Below are positions 10,770 to 18,861 of a stretch of DNA of 64,000 nucleotides, piece after piece. The stretch comes from Sulfitobacter sp. M05. GTDB lineage: Bacteria > Pseudomonadota > Alphaproteobacteria > Rhodobacterales > Rhodobacteraceae. The stretch covers positions 310,001-374,000 of the forward strand of contig NZ_JABEDH010000001.1 in the NCBI RefSeq assembly GCF_029285175.1, given 5' to 3'. The notes under the pieces are model-generated. The model saw nothing but the letters and a program-made list of their open reading frames with translations, had not been told where the DNA came from and did not search any database. The stretch's first letter is position 1, and each line of letters begins with the position of its first letter. The translations under genes were made by a program, and so were the position numbers.

Positions 10770-11512
10770 AACAGGTTCTGATCACGGCGGGTGCTTCGGG
10801 CATTGGTCGCGCCATGGGCGAGGGCTTTGCCGCGGCGGGGTTTGAGGTTTGGGTGACGGATGTAGACGCCGCTGCCCTTGCCGCCTGTCCCGACGCCTGG
10901 CGTGGGTTTCTGGTGGATGCCACGGACGAAACCGCAATGGCGGCGGTGTTTGCCCAGATGGAGCGGCTTGAGGTGTTATGTGCCAATGCTGGCATCGCTG
11001 GGCCGACGGCCCCGGTGGAGGATGTCGCGCTGGCGGATTGGCGGAGCTGTGTGAGCGTGAACCTTGAGGGGGCGTTTCTGGCGGCGAAATACGCTGCCCC
11101 GTTGCTCAAGGCCGCCGGGCGCGGGGCGATTGTCCTGACCTCATCCACTGCCGGTCAATACGGCTATCCCAACCGGGCGCCCTATGCGGCGGCGAAATGG
11201 GCGGTTATTGGATTGATGAAGACGCTGGCGATGGAATTGGGCCCGTTTGGTGTGCGCGCCAATGCGATTTGCCCGGGGGCGGTTGAAGGGGCGCGTATGG
11301 AAGGTGTGCTGGAACGTGAGGCAGCCGCCAAGGGGATGACGCGGGATCAGGTCTATGACGGCTATGCCGCAGGGACGTCACTGCGCGCCTTTGTGCAGGC
11401 GCGAGACATTGCCGATATGGCGGTGTTCCTTGGTTCGGATCAGGCGCGGATGGTGTCGGGGCAGGTGATTGCAGTCGACGGTCACACGGAAAACCCCGAT
11501 CCGAAGCTATAG
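10766..11512 (+). CDS. Short-chain dehydrogenase/reductase at the end of the carnitine operon
   Basis: NAD(P)-dependent SDR of 248 residues. It shows the cofactor motif TAGASGIG, the NAG motif, and the catalytic Ser followed by YAAAK. A GTG start overlaps the carnitine dehydrogenase stop by four bases, so it belongs to the same operon. Its substrate is not evident. D-carnitine, 3-hydroxybutyrate (from the acetoacetate released by the BKACE step) or another quaternary-amine alcohol are all consistent with the context. The Asp in WVTDVDA after the second strand favours NAD over NADP. Confidence 0.85.
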   Translation: MKQVLITAGASGIGRAMGEGFAAAGFEVWVTDVDAAALAACPDAWRGFLVDATDETAMAAVFAQMERLEVLCANAGIAGPTAPVEDVALADWRSCVSVNLEGAFLAAKYAAPLLKAAGRGAIVLTSSTAGQYGYPNRAPYAAAKWAVIGLMKTLAMELGPFGVRANAICPGAVEGARMEGVLEREAAAKGMTRDQVYDGYAAGTSLRAFVQARDIADMAVFLGSDQARMVSGQVIAVDGHTENPDPKL

Positions 11513-11603
11513 GGTGCTGAGCCGCTAGGGTATCGGGGCTGACGGCCTCAGAGGCGCGGCGGAGGAGCGGAGCGCGGCGCGGCTCTCCCTTTCGAAAGGC
11601 CGA

Positions 11604-12482
11604 TCAGCGGATCATCTGGCGCATATCGCTTAGCAGTGTGGGGCAGTCGCGGGCGGTGTATTTGGCTTCGCGGATCAGTGTATCAAAATCCTGTGTAAAG
11701 GTTTCGATCCGGCGGCGGTCGCGAAACGCCATGTAATGGCCGCCAGTATATAGCACCGCAAGCAGCGGGCCAAAGATCGTGACCGGGGCGGAGTAAAGCC
11801 GGCGGGCGTCGAACTGGTAAAGACGCAGCCGCGGATACAGCTGTTGGGTGAGGGCGATCAGATGGTCGGTCTGGTCCCGGCGGATATCAGCGGGCAGCCC
11901 GCTGTAATAGCCGGTGGCGCGGATGAAACAGTCGATCTCGTACAGGGGCAGGGCAATTTCATATTCCGACCCGGCCTGTCGCATCCAGTTCAACCTGTCT
12001 TGCGAGGCATTGATGGCCTGTTTTGCGGTGCGCCCCAAATGCGGCCCGTATTCCCATGTCAGCATTTCTTTGGTCTTGAGCATGTCCGGCAGGGTCGCAG
12101 GGACGTGACGGATTTTGTATCCTGCGGCCTCGCGGTGCCAATCGTAGATCTGTTGATCGACAAGGGCGCGCGGGGCATGGCTGAGTTCGAAGCTGTTTGA
12201 CAGAAGGTCGGCGGCGGTTTCCGGTCGGTCCGACAGACCCAAAAGCCAATCCGAAGACACCCCCAACACGGAGGCACAAGCGCCGACAACATGGGCACCG
12301 GGCAGGCGGGTGCCGGTATCACTGAGCGCTTGGGACAAAGTGGAGCGGTCGGTGCCAACGGCACGGGCAAGCGCGCTTTGCGTCAGGCCGGAGGTTTTGA
12401 GCGCGCGCAGCAGGCGCAGGCGGAATTCCTGCGCGCGGCTGAATTTGTCGGGCAAGGCGGATGTGTTGGGAATTTCGGGCAT
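11604..12482 (-). CDS. XRE-type helix-turn-helix transcriptional regulator
   Basis: DNA-binding regulator of 292 residues. The N-terminal third (about 18-75) is a Cro/CI-type helix-turn-helix with SGLTQSALARAVGTDRSTLSQAL. The remaining 200 residues form an uncharacterised ligand or oligomer domain rich in aromatic residues, and no known enzyme motif is visible in it. It is convergent with the carnitine SDR gene and divergent from the desaturase gene 105 bases away, so it may regulate itself and the desaturase. Control of the carnitine operon is possible but nothing in the sequence shows it. Confidence 0.85.
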   Translation of the reverse strand: MPEIPNTSALPDKFSRAQEFRLRLLRALKTSGLTQSALARAVGTDRSTLSQALSDTGTRLPGAHVVGACASVLGVSSDWLLGLSDRPETAADLLSNSFELSHAPRALVDQQIYDWHREAAGYKIRHVPATLPDMLKTKEMLTWEYGPHLGRTAKQAINASQDRLNWMRQAGSEYEIALPLYEIDCFIRATGYYSGLPADIRRDQTDHLIALTQQLYPRLRLYQFDARRLYSAPVTIFGPLLAVLYTGGHYMAFRDRRRIETFTQDFDTLIREAKYTARDCPTLLSDMRQMIR

Positions 12483-12587
12483 ATGGTGACTTTTATAACA
12501 GAAACGGGAGATTGTTAATCATTATTGGACTGGGGGCACCACTGAAACTGCGGCAGTGAAGGGGGAGGTAAATCAAACAGGGTCTCC

Positions 12588-13526
12588 ATGAACATAGATC
12601 AAACAGCAGAACCAAATCTGGCCCTTATGCACCAGCACGCAGCGGGGCTGCGCTGGCCGACATTGGGGGTGCTGGCCCTGTGTTGCGTGATCTGGAGCGG
12701 GGCATTGTTTCTGCCCATGGGATGGGGGGCGTTGCAGTGGGTGCTGCTGGTGTTTGCCCTGACGCTGCATTCTTCGCTCAGCCATGAAATACTGCATGAC
12801 GGGTTTTTTCGCAGCGCTTGGGCGAACCGGTGGCTGGGGTTGTTTCAGCCCGGTGTGTTTGTGCCGTTTCTGCGGTTTCGCGCCTTGCATCTGGAACATC
12901 ATCGAGATGCCGATCTGACCGATCCATATGATGACCCCGAGAGCGCCTATCTGGACCCGCGGGTCTGGGCGGGGTTGCCGGTGTGGTGCCAGCGGGTGCT
13001 GTGGTTTAACAATACGTTGCTGGGGCGGATGCTGGTTGGGCCGGTGATCGGTATGGTGGCGTTTATGCGCAGCGATGTGCGCCGGATCATCGGGGGGGAC
13101 AGGGTTGTGCTGTCGCATTGGCTGGCCCATCTGCCGGGGGTGGCGTTGACACTCTGGCTGGTATCCCTGTCGTCCCTGTCGGTCTGGGCCTATCTGTCAG
13201 CCTGTTACGGGGCGCTGTCGGTGCTGCGCATCCGCACGTTTCTGGAACATCGCGCCCATGAGCGCAGCGCGGGCCGTTCCGTTGTGATCGAAGACCGCGG
13301 CATTCTGGCATTTCTGTTCTTAAACAATAACTTTCATGCGGTGCATCACGCCCATCCGCAGGTGGCATGGTATGATCTGCCGGCCCTTTACCGCACCGGC
13401 AAGGACAAGTTTCTGCTGGGCAATCAGGGGTATGTCTATCGGTCCTACGCGCAGATTTTCCGGCAGTACTTCTTGTGTGCAAAAGATCCGGTGGCACATC
13501 CGCTCTGGCAGCCGAAAGACGAATAG
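12588..13526 (+). CDS. Membrane fatty-acid-desaturase-family di-iron enzyme
   Basis: Integral membrane di-iron oxygenase or desaturase, 312 residues. The histidine clusters that bind the two irons are intact: HEILH (66-70), HLEHH (101-105) and HAVHH (250-254), with an extra HRAH at 221-224. Four or more hydrophobic segments surround them. The family includes acyl-lipid desaturases, alkane hydroxylases and carotenoid hydroxylases, and the motif spacing alone does not pick among these. The XRE gene is divergently arranged and may be its regulator. A repeat element begins 14 bases after the stop codon. Confidence 0.85.
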   Translation: MNIDQTAEPNLALMHQHAAGLRWPTLGVLALCCVIWSGALFLPMGWGALQWVLLVFALTLHSSLSHEILHDGFFRSAWANRWLGLFQPGVFVPFLRFRALHLEHHRDADLTDPYDDPESAYLDPRVWAGLPVWCQRVLWFNNTLLGRMLVGPVIGMVAFMRSDVRRIIGGDRVVLSHWLAHLPGVALTLWLVSLSSLSVWAYLSACYGALSVLRIRTFLEHRAHERSAGRSVVIEDRGILAFLFLNNNFHAVHHAHPQVAWYDLPALYRTGKDKFLLGNQGYVYRSYAQIFRQYFLCAKDPVAHPLWQPKDE

Positions 13527-13540
13527 GGCAGGGCCCTTTA

Positions 13541-13680
13541 GGGTCAGGACCCTAACTTAATCTTGCGCCGTAAGTGGACCAAGTTGTTGGAATGAAGTGA
13601 CATTCCCGCCCCAAGGGGGCGGTCTTGCCGCTGATTTGAGGCACATCTGCTTGAAATAGAACCAATCTTCCTGCACAGAG
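13541..13680. repeat. Truncated copy of an intergenic inverted-repeat element
   Basis: This gap carries three blocks also present in the 46760-47103 element. The first is an end-like sequence starting GGGTCAGGACC and running through TTAATC-TG-GCCGT. The second is GG-CCAAG followed by GGAATGAAGTGACATT (GAAATGAAGTGAAATT in the other copy). The third is ACATCTGCTTGAAATAGAACCA followed shortly by TTCCTGCACAGA (one mismatch in the first part). The copy lacks a 60-base internal segment and the opposite inverted end. It stops a few bases before the ATG of the EamA gene, so that gene's leader lies within or next to it. Confidence 0.7.
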
Positions 13681-13685
13681 GCGGC

Positions 13686-14603
13686 ATGAGCGCTTTTTTG
13701 CCCGACCTCTGGATCATTATTTCCCTGACGGCGGCTGTTTTTCAAACCGTACGCTTCATGCTGCAAAAGCACCTGGCAACTGCCACGTTGACGGCAGCAG
13801 GGGCCACGTTTTCGCGGTTCTTTTATGCGCTGCCCTTTGTCACCCTGTTGTTGCTGGTCTATCTGGTGGGGCGTGATGTGGCGCTGCCTGCGGTGGGGAC
13901 CTCGTTTTGGGGGTTCGGGCTTTTGGGGGCCTGCGCACAGATTACCGCAACAGTCTGTACGGTGTTGTTGTTCAAGCAACGCAATTTTGCGGTTGGGATG
14001 ACGTTTACCAAGACCGAGGTGATCCAGACGGTTCTGGTGGGGTGGTTGTTGCTGGGCGAGGGGGTTTCGCCGCTTGGGTTTATGGCGATTTCCATCGGTA
14101 TTGTCGGGTTGTTACTGTTGTCGGCGGCACCGGCGGGCACAGGGTTTCGGCTGCGTGATCTGGGCAACAAGGCCTCGGCGCTGGGCATTGCATCGGGCAT
14201 TCTGTTCGCCTTTTCCGGGGTAAGTTATCGTGGTGCGACCCTTGCCGTTGCGGCAGAGGATCCGTTTTTGCGGGCCGGGCTGACGTTGACGGTGGTGGTG
14301 GCCATGCAAACGGTGATTATGTTGGTGTGGCTGCGGTGGCGCGAGCCGGGGCAGATCGCTGCGGTATGGAAGGCAAGGCGGGTTGCGGTCTGGATCGGAT
14401 TAACCTCGATGGCGGGATCACTGGGGTGGTTCACGGCCTTTGCCCTGCAAAACGCGGCTTATGTCAAAGCGGTGGGGCAGGTTGAGATCATCTTTAGCAT
14501 CGTCGCCACAGTGTTGTTTTTTCGCGAGCGGATTACGGCGCGCGAGGCGTTGGGGATGGCGATTTTATCGGTGTCGATCCTGCTGCTGATTTTGGTGATC
14601 TGA
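13686..14603 (+). CDS. EamA/DMT-family transporter
   Basis: Inner-membrane permease of the drug/metabolite transporter superfamily, 305 residues. It has about ten hydrophobic helices in two five-helix EamA repeats; the C-terminal repeat includes the typical TKTEV and AVGQVEIIFSIVAT stretches. Members export amino acids, nucleotides or quaternary compounds, and the substrate here cannot be told. The ATG at 13686 has only a weak AGAGG site, and the preceding 140 bases are a repeat element, so the promoter may come from that element. Confidence 0.85.
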   Translation: MSAFLPDLWIIISLTAAVFQTVRFMLQKHLATATLTAAGATFSRFFYALPFVTLLLLVYLVGRDVALPAVGTSFWGFGLLGACAQITATVCTVLLFKQRNFAVGMTFTKTEVIQTVLVGWLLLGEGVSPLGFMAISIGIVGLLLLSAAPAGTGFRLRDLGNKASALGIASGILFAFSGVSYRGATLAVAAEDPFLRAGLTLTVVVAMQTVIMLVWLRWREPGQIAAVWKARRVAVWIGLTSMAGSLGWFTAFALQNAAYVKAVGQVEIIFSIVATVLFFRERITAREALGMAILSVSILLLILVI

Positions 14604-14822
14604 CGGGGCGGTTTGGCAGGTGATGCCCGCCTTCAGCCCGATGGTGAAGAGAAGGACGACAGGGTGATTGTTCTGCGAGCCCCCAAGACCGTCACCAGTA
14701 TCTTTTAAAGCGTCTGGCCTTTAACCTGAAGCATTTCGTATCCCTGATGCCGCGAGAACGTGCAGCGTGGCAGGGTATTGGAGAGTTATGTTTAAGGTCG
14801 GGCGCTTATAGGTCCGCTGTCT

Positions 14823-14839
14823 GCAGGGAAAAGCCCTGC
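14823..14839 (-). terminator. Hairpin just after the NUDIX gene stop
   Basis: A perfect 6-bp stem GCAGGG/CCCTGC with a five-base loop starts three bases past the NUDIX stop codon on the minus strand. No T-run follows, so terminator function is uncertain. Confidence 0.35.
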
Positions 14840-14841
14840 GG

Positions 14842-15537
14842 TTATTCCTCCATCGGTCTGCCATGCAGCCGCAGAAAAAGGCTTTCTTCGTCGTTGTTTT
14901 TGAAAAACGGAACGGACTCTGGCGGGGTGCGGTCTTTGGCGCGGGCTTCAACCTCGGCCATGACGACTTCGGTAATGAAGGGCATGTCGAAGGCGCGCGC
15001 TTCGCTGAGGGGCACCCATTGCAGATGACTGAGTTCATCACAGGCGGCATCGAAATCGTCCAGATCGGATGCGATGTCATCGGCATCCACCAGAAAGAAG
15101 CGCGCATCGAAACGGCGCGGACGGCCCGGGGGTGTCAGGGCACGAAAGCTGAATTGCAGGGCGGATGCATCGGGCAGGTGGCCGGTGGCGGCAAAGGTTT
15201 CCCAATCGGGCGGCGGCGGCATATCCCAGCCGCCCTTGGCACCAAGGATCAGACCGGTTTCTTCCCAAAGTTCGCGCACAGCCGCGACAGCAATGGCATG
15301 GGCCAGCGTCGGGTCGGCATCCTCGGCAAGGCGGGTGGCGCAGAGATCGGGAAGTGGTGCGGCCAGCGGAATTTCGGCGTCGCCAGCATCGACCGCGCCA
15401 CCGGGAAAGACGAATTTATTGGGCATAAACACAGCTTTAGCACCACGTTGCCCCATCAGGATACGTGGTGCTTCAAATCTGTCCCGCAGCACAATTACCG
15501 TGGCTGCATTTCGAATCTGGCTTTTGTCGACGGTCAT
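14842..15537 (-). CDS. NUDIX hydrolase
   Basis: Pyrophosphohydrolase of 231 residues that would cleave a nucleoside-diphosphate-linked substrate. The Nudix box is present as AAVRELWEETGL, preceded by FPGGAVDAGD. A long insertion separates the core strands, as in the NUDT7/CoA-type or RppH-unrelated long NUDIX proteins, but a CoA-specific motif is not evident. It follows the DUF983 gene by 24 bases on the same strand, and the two probably form a small operon. Substrate unknown. Confidence 0.88.
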   Translation of the reverse strand: MTVDKSQIRNAATVIVLRDRFEAPRILMGQRGAKAVFMPNKFVFPGGAVDAGDAEIPLAAPLPDLCATRLAEDADPTLAHAIAVAAVRELWEETGLILGAKGGWDMPPPPDWETFAATGHLPDASALQFSFRALTPPGRPRRFDARFFLVDADDIASDLDDFDAACDELSHLQWVPLSEARAFDMPFITEVVMAEVEARAKDRTPPESVPFFKNNDEESLFLRLHGRPMEE

Positions 15538-15561
15538 GCATCAATCCCTTTAGAAGGGATG

Positions 15562-15981
15562 TCAGCTCTCGTCTGAGAAACCGCCCATGCCCTTGGCCCA
15601 CTGAAAACCGATCACTACCCCTTTCAGTCTGGGCAGAAGGTAGAGCGACAAGCCGACACATCCAACCGCAAAAATGCTGAAAAGGGTCAGCGGCTCGGGG
15701 CGCCAGGTAACAAAGACGATGTGCAACAGCGGTGCCAGCAGGTGGCCGACGATCAGGATCGTTAAATATGCCGGCCCGTCATCTGCACGGTGGTGGTGAA
15801 ACTCCTGACGGCAAACGGCGCAGTCGTCATTGACTTTAAGATATCCTTTCAGCAGCGGGCCAGAGCCGCATTTGGGGCATTTGCCACGCCAGCCGCGCAG
15901 CATTGCGTTCCAGCGGTTGCGTTCCGGTGCGGAAGCGGCAAGCTCAACATTGCCGTCTGCGACATGCGCGTGATCTGTCAT
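15562..15981 (-). CDS. DUF983 membrane protein
   Basis: Small membrane protein of 139 residues matching the DUF983 pattern. The N-terminal zinc-ribbon-like part has CPKCGSGPL and, after about 18 residues, CAVC. Two to three hydrophobic helices (about 75-120) follow, and a short cytoplasmic tail ends the protein. Members are widespread in alphaproteobacteria, often near cytochrome oxidase or ribosome-related genes, with no settled function. It is the first gene of the pair with the NUDIX hydrolase and is divergent from the EF-hand gene. Confidence 0.85.
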   Translation of the reverse strand: MTDHAHVADGNVELAASAPERNRWNAMLRGWRGKCPKCGSGPLLKGYLKVNDDCAVCRQEFHHHRADDGPAYLTILIVGHLLAPLLHIVFVTWRPEPLTLFSIFAVGCVGLSLYLLPRLKGVVIGFQWAKGMGGFSDES

Positions 15982-16112
15982 ACTTGTTCCTTTTGTTGTC
16001 TTTCACTTGCGCTGCATTGCGTGAAAAAGAAAGACCCGAGGCAGGGATTGCGGCGCGATGTCGCAATAGTATGCAAAAAATGTGAACCAACAGCGACGGA
16101 AATCTGCGCAGT

Positions 16113-16147
16113 GCCCGTTTGATGATCACCGGACCCGAAAAACGGGC
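16113..16147. promoter_or_regulatory. Inverted repeat upstream of the EF-hand gene
   Basis: A perfect 8-bp inverted repeat, GCCCGTTT and AAACGGGC, flanks a 19-base spacer. It ends 26 bases before the EF-hand start codon. It could be an operator or an RNA hairpin in the leader; the sequence alone does not decide. Confidence 0.35.
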
Positions 16148-16173
16148 CTTAGGAACACAGATGGAGTAATCCG

Positions 16174-16734
16174 ATGATCAATGCGACACATATGAAGATG
16201 GCCTTGCTGGCGGGACTTATTGCCGTGGGTGGTGCGGCACAGGCCAAGAGTGGCGATAAGGGTGCCGCCTTGTTCGAGCAGATTGACGCAGATGGCAATG
16301 GCGCGCTGACCCAAGAGGAACTAAACGCCCATATGCAGGCTCGTTTCGCCAAGGCGGATGCGGATAAGGACGGGTTCCTGACGCCTGAAGAGATGCAGGC
16401 GCAACGGGCCAAGCATGGCGGTAAGCGCGCCGAAAAGATGTTGAAGCGCCATGACGCCAACAAGGACGGCAAGCTGGACGCCGCCGAGTTGAAAGCGGCA
16501 TCTGAGGGCCGTCATGGTAAACGCGCCGCGAAGATGATGAAACGTGCAGATGCCAATGGCGACGGAAAACTGTCCTTTGCCGAGATGAGCGCCCGTCGTG
16601 ATCCGACCAAGATGTTTGCCAAGCTGGACGCCAATGATGACGGGGCCTTGAGTGCGGAGGAGTTCGCCAAGGCCCGCAAATATCACGGCAAGGGCCATGG
16701 TAAGGGCAAAGATCACGCGCCCAAAGCCGACTAA
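16174..16734 (+). CDS. Exported EF-hand calcium-binding protein with five EF loops
   Basis: Small periplasmic protein (186 residues). A signal peptide ends near GGAAQAKS, and five canonical 12-residue EF loops follow, starting with DADGNGALTQEE, DADKDGFLTPEE, DANKDGKLDAAE, DANGDGKLSFAE and DANDDGALSAEE. Each has Asp/Asn at positions 1, 3 and 5 and Glu at 12, so calcium binding is credible for all. The C-terminus is Lys/His/Gly-rich. A GGAG site lies 7 bases before the ATG. The gene is 46 bases upstream of an ECF sigma gene and may be in the same transcript or be its target. Confidence 0.9.
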   Translation: MINATHMKMALLAGLIAVGGAAQAKSGDKGAALFEQIDADGNGALTQEELNAHMQARFAKADADKDGFLTPEEMQAQRAKHGGKRAEKMLKRHDANKDGKLDAAELKAASEGRHGKRAAKMMKRADANGDGKLSFAEMSARRDPTKMFAKLDANDDGALSAEEFAKARKYHGKGHGKGKDHAPKAD

Positions 16735-16780
16735 GATGCCAGTCGGGGGCGCTTGATTTGCGCCCCCGTGAGGCTTAGCG

Positions 16781-17395
16781 ATGATGGATATGTCGAACTT
16801 TCCCCAGACGGGTGCCTCCCATACGGCGGCGCATGGTGATGATGCCGAGGCGGCGTTGTTGCAGCGCTATGCCCAAGGGGACGCGGCAGCGGCACGCCTG
16901 TTGGCCGCAACACTGACGCCGCGGCTTTATGGTCATGCGTTGCGGGTTTTGGGGGATAGGGCAGAGGCCGAAGATGTCGCGCAAGAAGCGATGTTGAAGC
17001 TGTGGAAGGTTGCGCCCGAATGGCGCAGCGGTGAAGCGCGGGTAAGCACATGGCTTTACCGGGTGGTGGCGAACCGGTGCATTGACCGGCTGCGCAAACG
17101 GCGCAGCACCGGATTGGACGAAATTGACGAACCGGCTGATCCTGCGGTCAGCGTGGAACGGCGCATTTTGGATGCGGCACGCTTGGATGCCCTGCAACAG
17201 GCGCTGGATCAATTGCCGGACCGCCAGAAACAGGCGGTGGTGTTGCGCCATATCGACGGGTTGGCCAATCCCGAGATAGCGGTAATTCTGGAAACTGGGG
17301 TTGCGGCGGTGGAAAGCCTGACGGCGCGGGGGAAACGGGCGCTGACGCAGGCGCTGGCGGGACAAAAAGATGCCTTGGGGTATGACGATGACTGA
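16781..17395 (+). CDS. ECF-family RNA polymerase sigma factor
   Basis: Extracytoplasmic-function sigma factor (204 residues) that would direct RNA polymerase to a small stress regulon. Region 2 is visible as HALRVLGDRAEAEDVAQEAMLKLWK, then the TWLYRVVANRCIDRLRKR stretch. Region 4 is LPDRQKQAVVLRHIDGLANPEIAVILETGVAAVESLTARGKRAL. The start ATG has TGAGG seven bases upstream. The next gene overlaps its end by eight bases and encodes a short membrane protein; a CnrX-like protein follows. That order is typical of sigma, anti-sigma and sensor. Confidence 0.92.
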   Translation: MMDMSNFPQTGASHTAAHGDDAEAALLQRYAQGDAAAARLLAATLTPRLYGHALRVLGDRAEAEDVAQEAMLKLWKVAPEWRSGEARVSTWLYRVVANRCIDRLRKRRSTGLDEIDEPADPAVSVERRILDAARLDALQQALDQLPDRQKQAVVLRHIDGLANPEIAVILETGVAAVESLTARGKRALTQALAGQKDALGYDDD

Positions 17396-17738
17396 TGATG
17401 ATAAGATAAACACTGAACTGGACACGTTGTTCCAGCAGGCCCGCGCGGCACCAGCGCAGATGCCTGAGGGGTTGATGGCACGGGTTCTGGCAGATGCTGA
17501 TGCGCTGCAACCAGCAGCGGTGCGCCTGCGCTGGCAGGTGTTATTGCGCGCCTTGGGCGGTGCGCCGGGTGTGGGGGGATTGATCACGGCGGGGTGTTTC
17601 GGTTTTTGGCTGGGGGTGGCCCCGCCGGCCAGTCTGCCGGATCTGGCCGGTACGGTTCTGGGGTTTGAGGCCACGTTGGACGCAGAGATCGAGGGCGGTA
17701 CGTTGACCGCCTTTGGTTGGGATATTGAGGAAAGCTAG
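17388..17738 (+). CDS. Small single-pass membrane protein, candidate anti-sigma factor
   Basis: 116-residue protein with an N-terminal cytoplasmic part of about 55 residues, one probable hydrophobic segment (about 58-80, GVGGLITAGCFGFWLGVAPP) and a short acidic periplasmic tail. I chose the ATG at 17388 because GGGG lies about seven bases before it; ATGs at 17370 and 17382 are in frame. It overlaps the sigma gene, which favours an anti-sigma role like CnrY, but no zinc-anti-sigma HxxxCxxC motif is present. Function is inferred from position and topology only. Confidence 0.75.
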   Translation: MTDDDKINTELDTLFQQARAAPAQMPEGLMARVLADADALQPAAVRLRWQVLLRALGGAPGVGGLITAGCFGFWLGVAPPASLPDLAGTVLGFEATLDAEIEGGTLTAFGWDIEES

Positions 17739-17739
17739 G

Positions 17740-18243
17740 ATGACACAGACACCGTTGCCAGCAGGCCGGAGGGGGCGCGCCTTGAAATGGGCTTTTGGGA
17801 TATCTTTGGCGCTGAACCTTGTTTTTGTGGGAATTTTTGCCGGCGCTGCCCTGCGTCATACGGGCGGGAAACGCGGGTGGGACCGGATTGGTGAACCGGT
17901 GCGCAGTTCGGGGGTACCGTTTTTGCGGGCCTTGCCAAAGGAGGACAGGCGGGCGTTGCGGCAGGTGCTGAAAGAGGGCGCGCATGATTTGCCCAGCCGT
18001 GCCGCGCGGCGGGAAATGCAACAGGAAATGATTGCGGTTTTGCGGGCTGATCCCTTTGAGGCAGCCGAGATGAGCCGGTTGTTTGCAGCCCAGACCGAGG
18101 CGGCAAAACATGTTTCGGGCAAGATGCAATCGGCTTGGCTTGACCGGGTTGGGGCGATGTCGGCACAAGAACGTGCAAAGGTTGCCGACCGCTTGGAAGA
18201 GATGCTGAAGCGGCGCAGGCACAAACCGCCCAAACACCCGTAA
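17740..18243 (+). CDS. CnrX/Spy-like periplasmic metal-sensor-family protein
   Basis: 167-residue protein with one N-terminal membrane anchor (14-37) and an all-helical periplasmic domain. Its helices resemble the Metal_resist/CpxP group, including MSAQERAKVADRLEEML in the place of the LTxxQ repeat. The ATG at 17740 directly follows the stop of the membrane-protein gene. In CnrYXH systems such a protein senses nickel or cobalt and releases the ECF factor; the histidines that bind metal in CnrX are not clearly preserved here (H40, H82, H124 are candidates). The periplasmic stimulus is therefore unknown. Confidence 0.8.
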   Translation: MTQTPLPAGRRGRALKWAFGISLALNLVFVGIFAGAALRHTGGKRGWDRIGEPVRSSGVPFLRALPKEDRRALRQVLKEGAHDLPSRAARREMQQEMIAVLRADPFEAAEMSRLFAAQTEAAKHVSGKMQSAWLDRVGAMSAQERAKVADRLEEMLKRRRHKPPKHP

Positions 18244-18311
18244 ACGCCGGGTCGCTTGCCGATGGCCGCGCCGCGGGGTAGGGAGCGGGTGGTCAATGCG
18301 GAGCTGGGACA

Positions 18312-18803
18312 GTGGAATTCAAAGACAAAAACGAAGTTCTTGCCGTGGCGCGGGCGTCAACCGGGCGGCGCATTCTGGGGTTAACCTCACTCGGGGTACT
18401 TGGGGTTTTGTTGATTTACATCGCCTTTCTGCGGCCGCCGTCGCTGGGCTGGCAGGTGTTCCTGATCGCTCTGGGGGCGGCGTCGCTTTGGTGCGCGGAC
18501 AAGATGCGCAAGTCGACGGCCAGTTGCATTGAGTTGACCCCGACTGAATTGCGCGACGGCGACGGCACGGTCATTGCGCGGGTGGCGGACATTCAAAGCA
18601 TGGATCGCGGCGTTTTTGCTTTCAAACCCTCGAATGGTTTCCTCATCCGGACTGCCGATGCAGAGCCGGGTGTCTGGCGGCCCGGATTGTGGTGGCGTAC
18701 GGGGCGGCGCGTTGGCATTGGCGGGATGACCCCCGGCAATCAGACCAAGTTTATGTCGGAAGTTTTGTCAGCAATGATGGCGACCCGCGAGCAAGGTCAA
18801 TAA
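18312..18803 (+). CDS. Two-helix membrane protein of unknown function
   Basis: Not recognised. The 163-residue protein begins with a short charged N-terminus, followed by two hydrophobic helices (about 20-41 and 46-62). A cytoplasmic domain follows with beta-strand pattern (CIELTPTELRDGDGTVIARVADIQSMDRG) reminiscent of a small PH-like fold. A GTG start is used. It lies 68 bases after the CnrX-like gene and may be transcribed with it. It is convergent with the TadE-like gene, and a strong hairpin separates them. Confidence 0.75.
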   Translation: MEFKDKNEVLAVARASTGRRILGLTSLGVLGVLLIYIAFLRPPSLGWQVFLIALGAASLWCADKMRKSTASCIELTPTELRDGDGTVIARVADIQSMDRGVFAFKPSNGFLIRTADAEPGVWRPGLWWRTGRRVGIGGMTPGNQTKFMSEVLSAMMATREQGQ

Positions 18804-18861
18804 AGCTGCGGTCACGCTGTTTTACCTCAACCTGAGCATTGGATTGTTGGCAAACGGCGTT

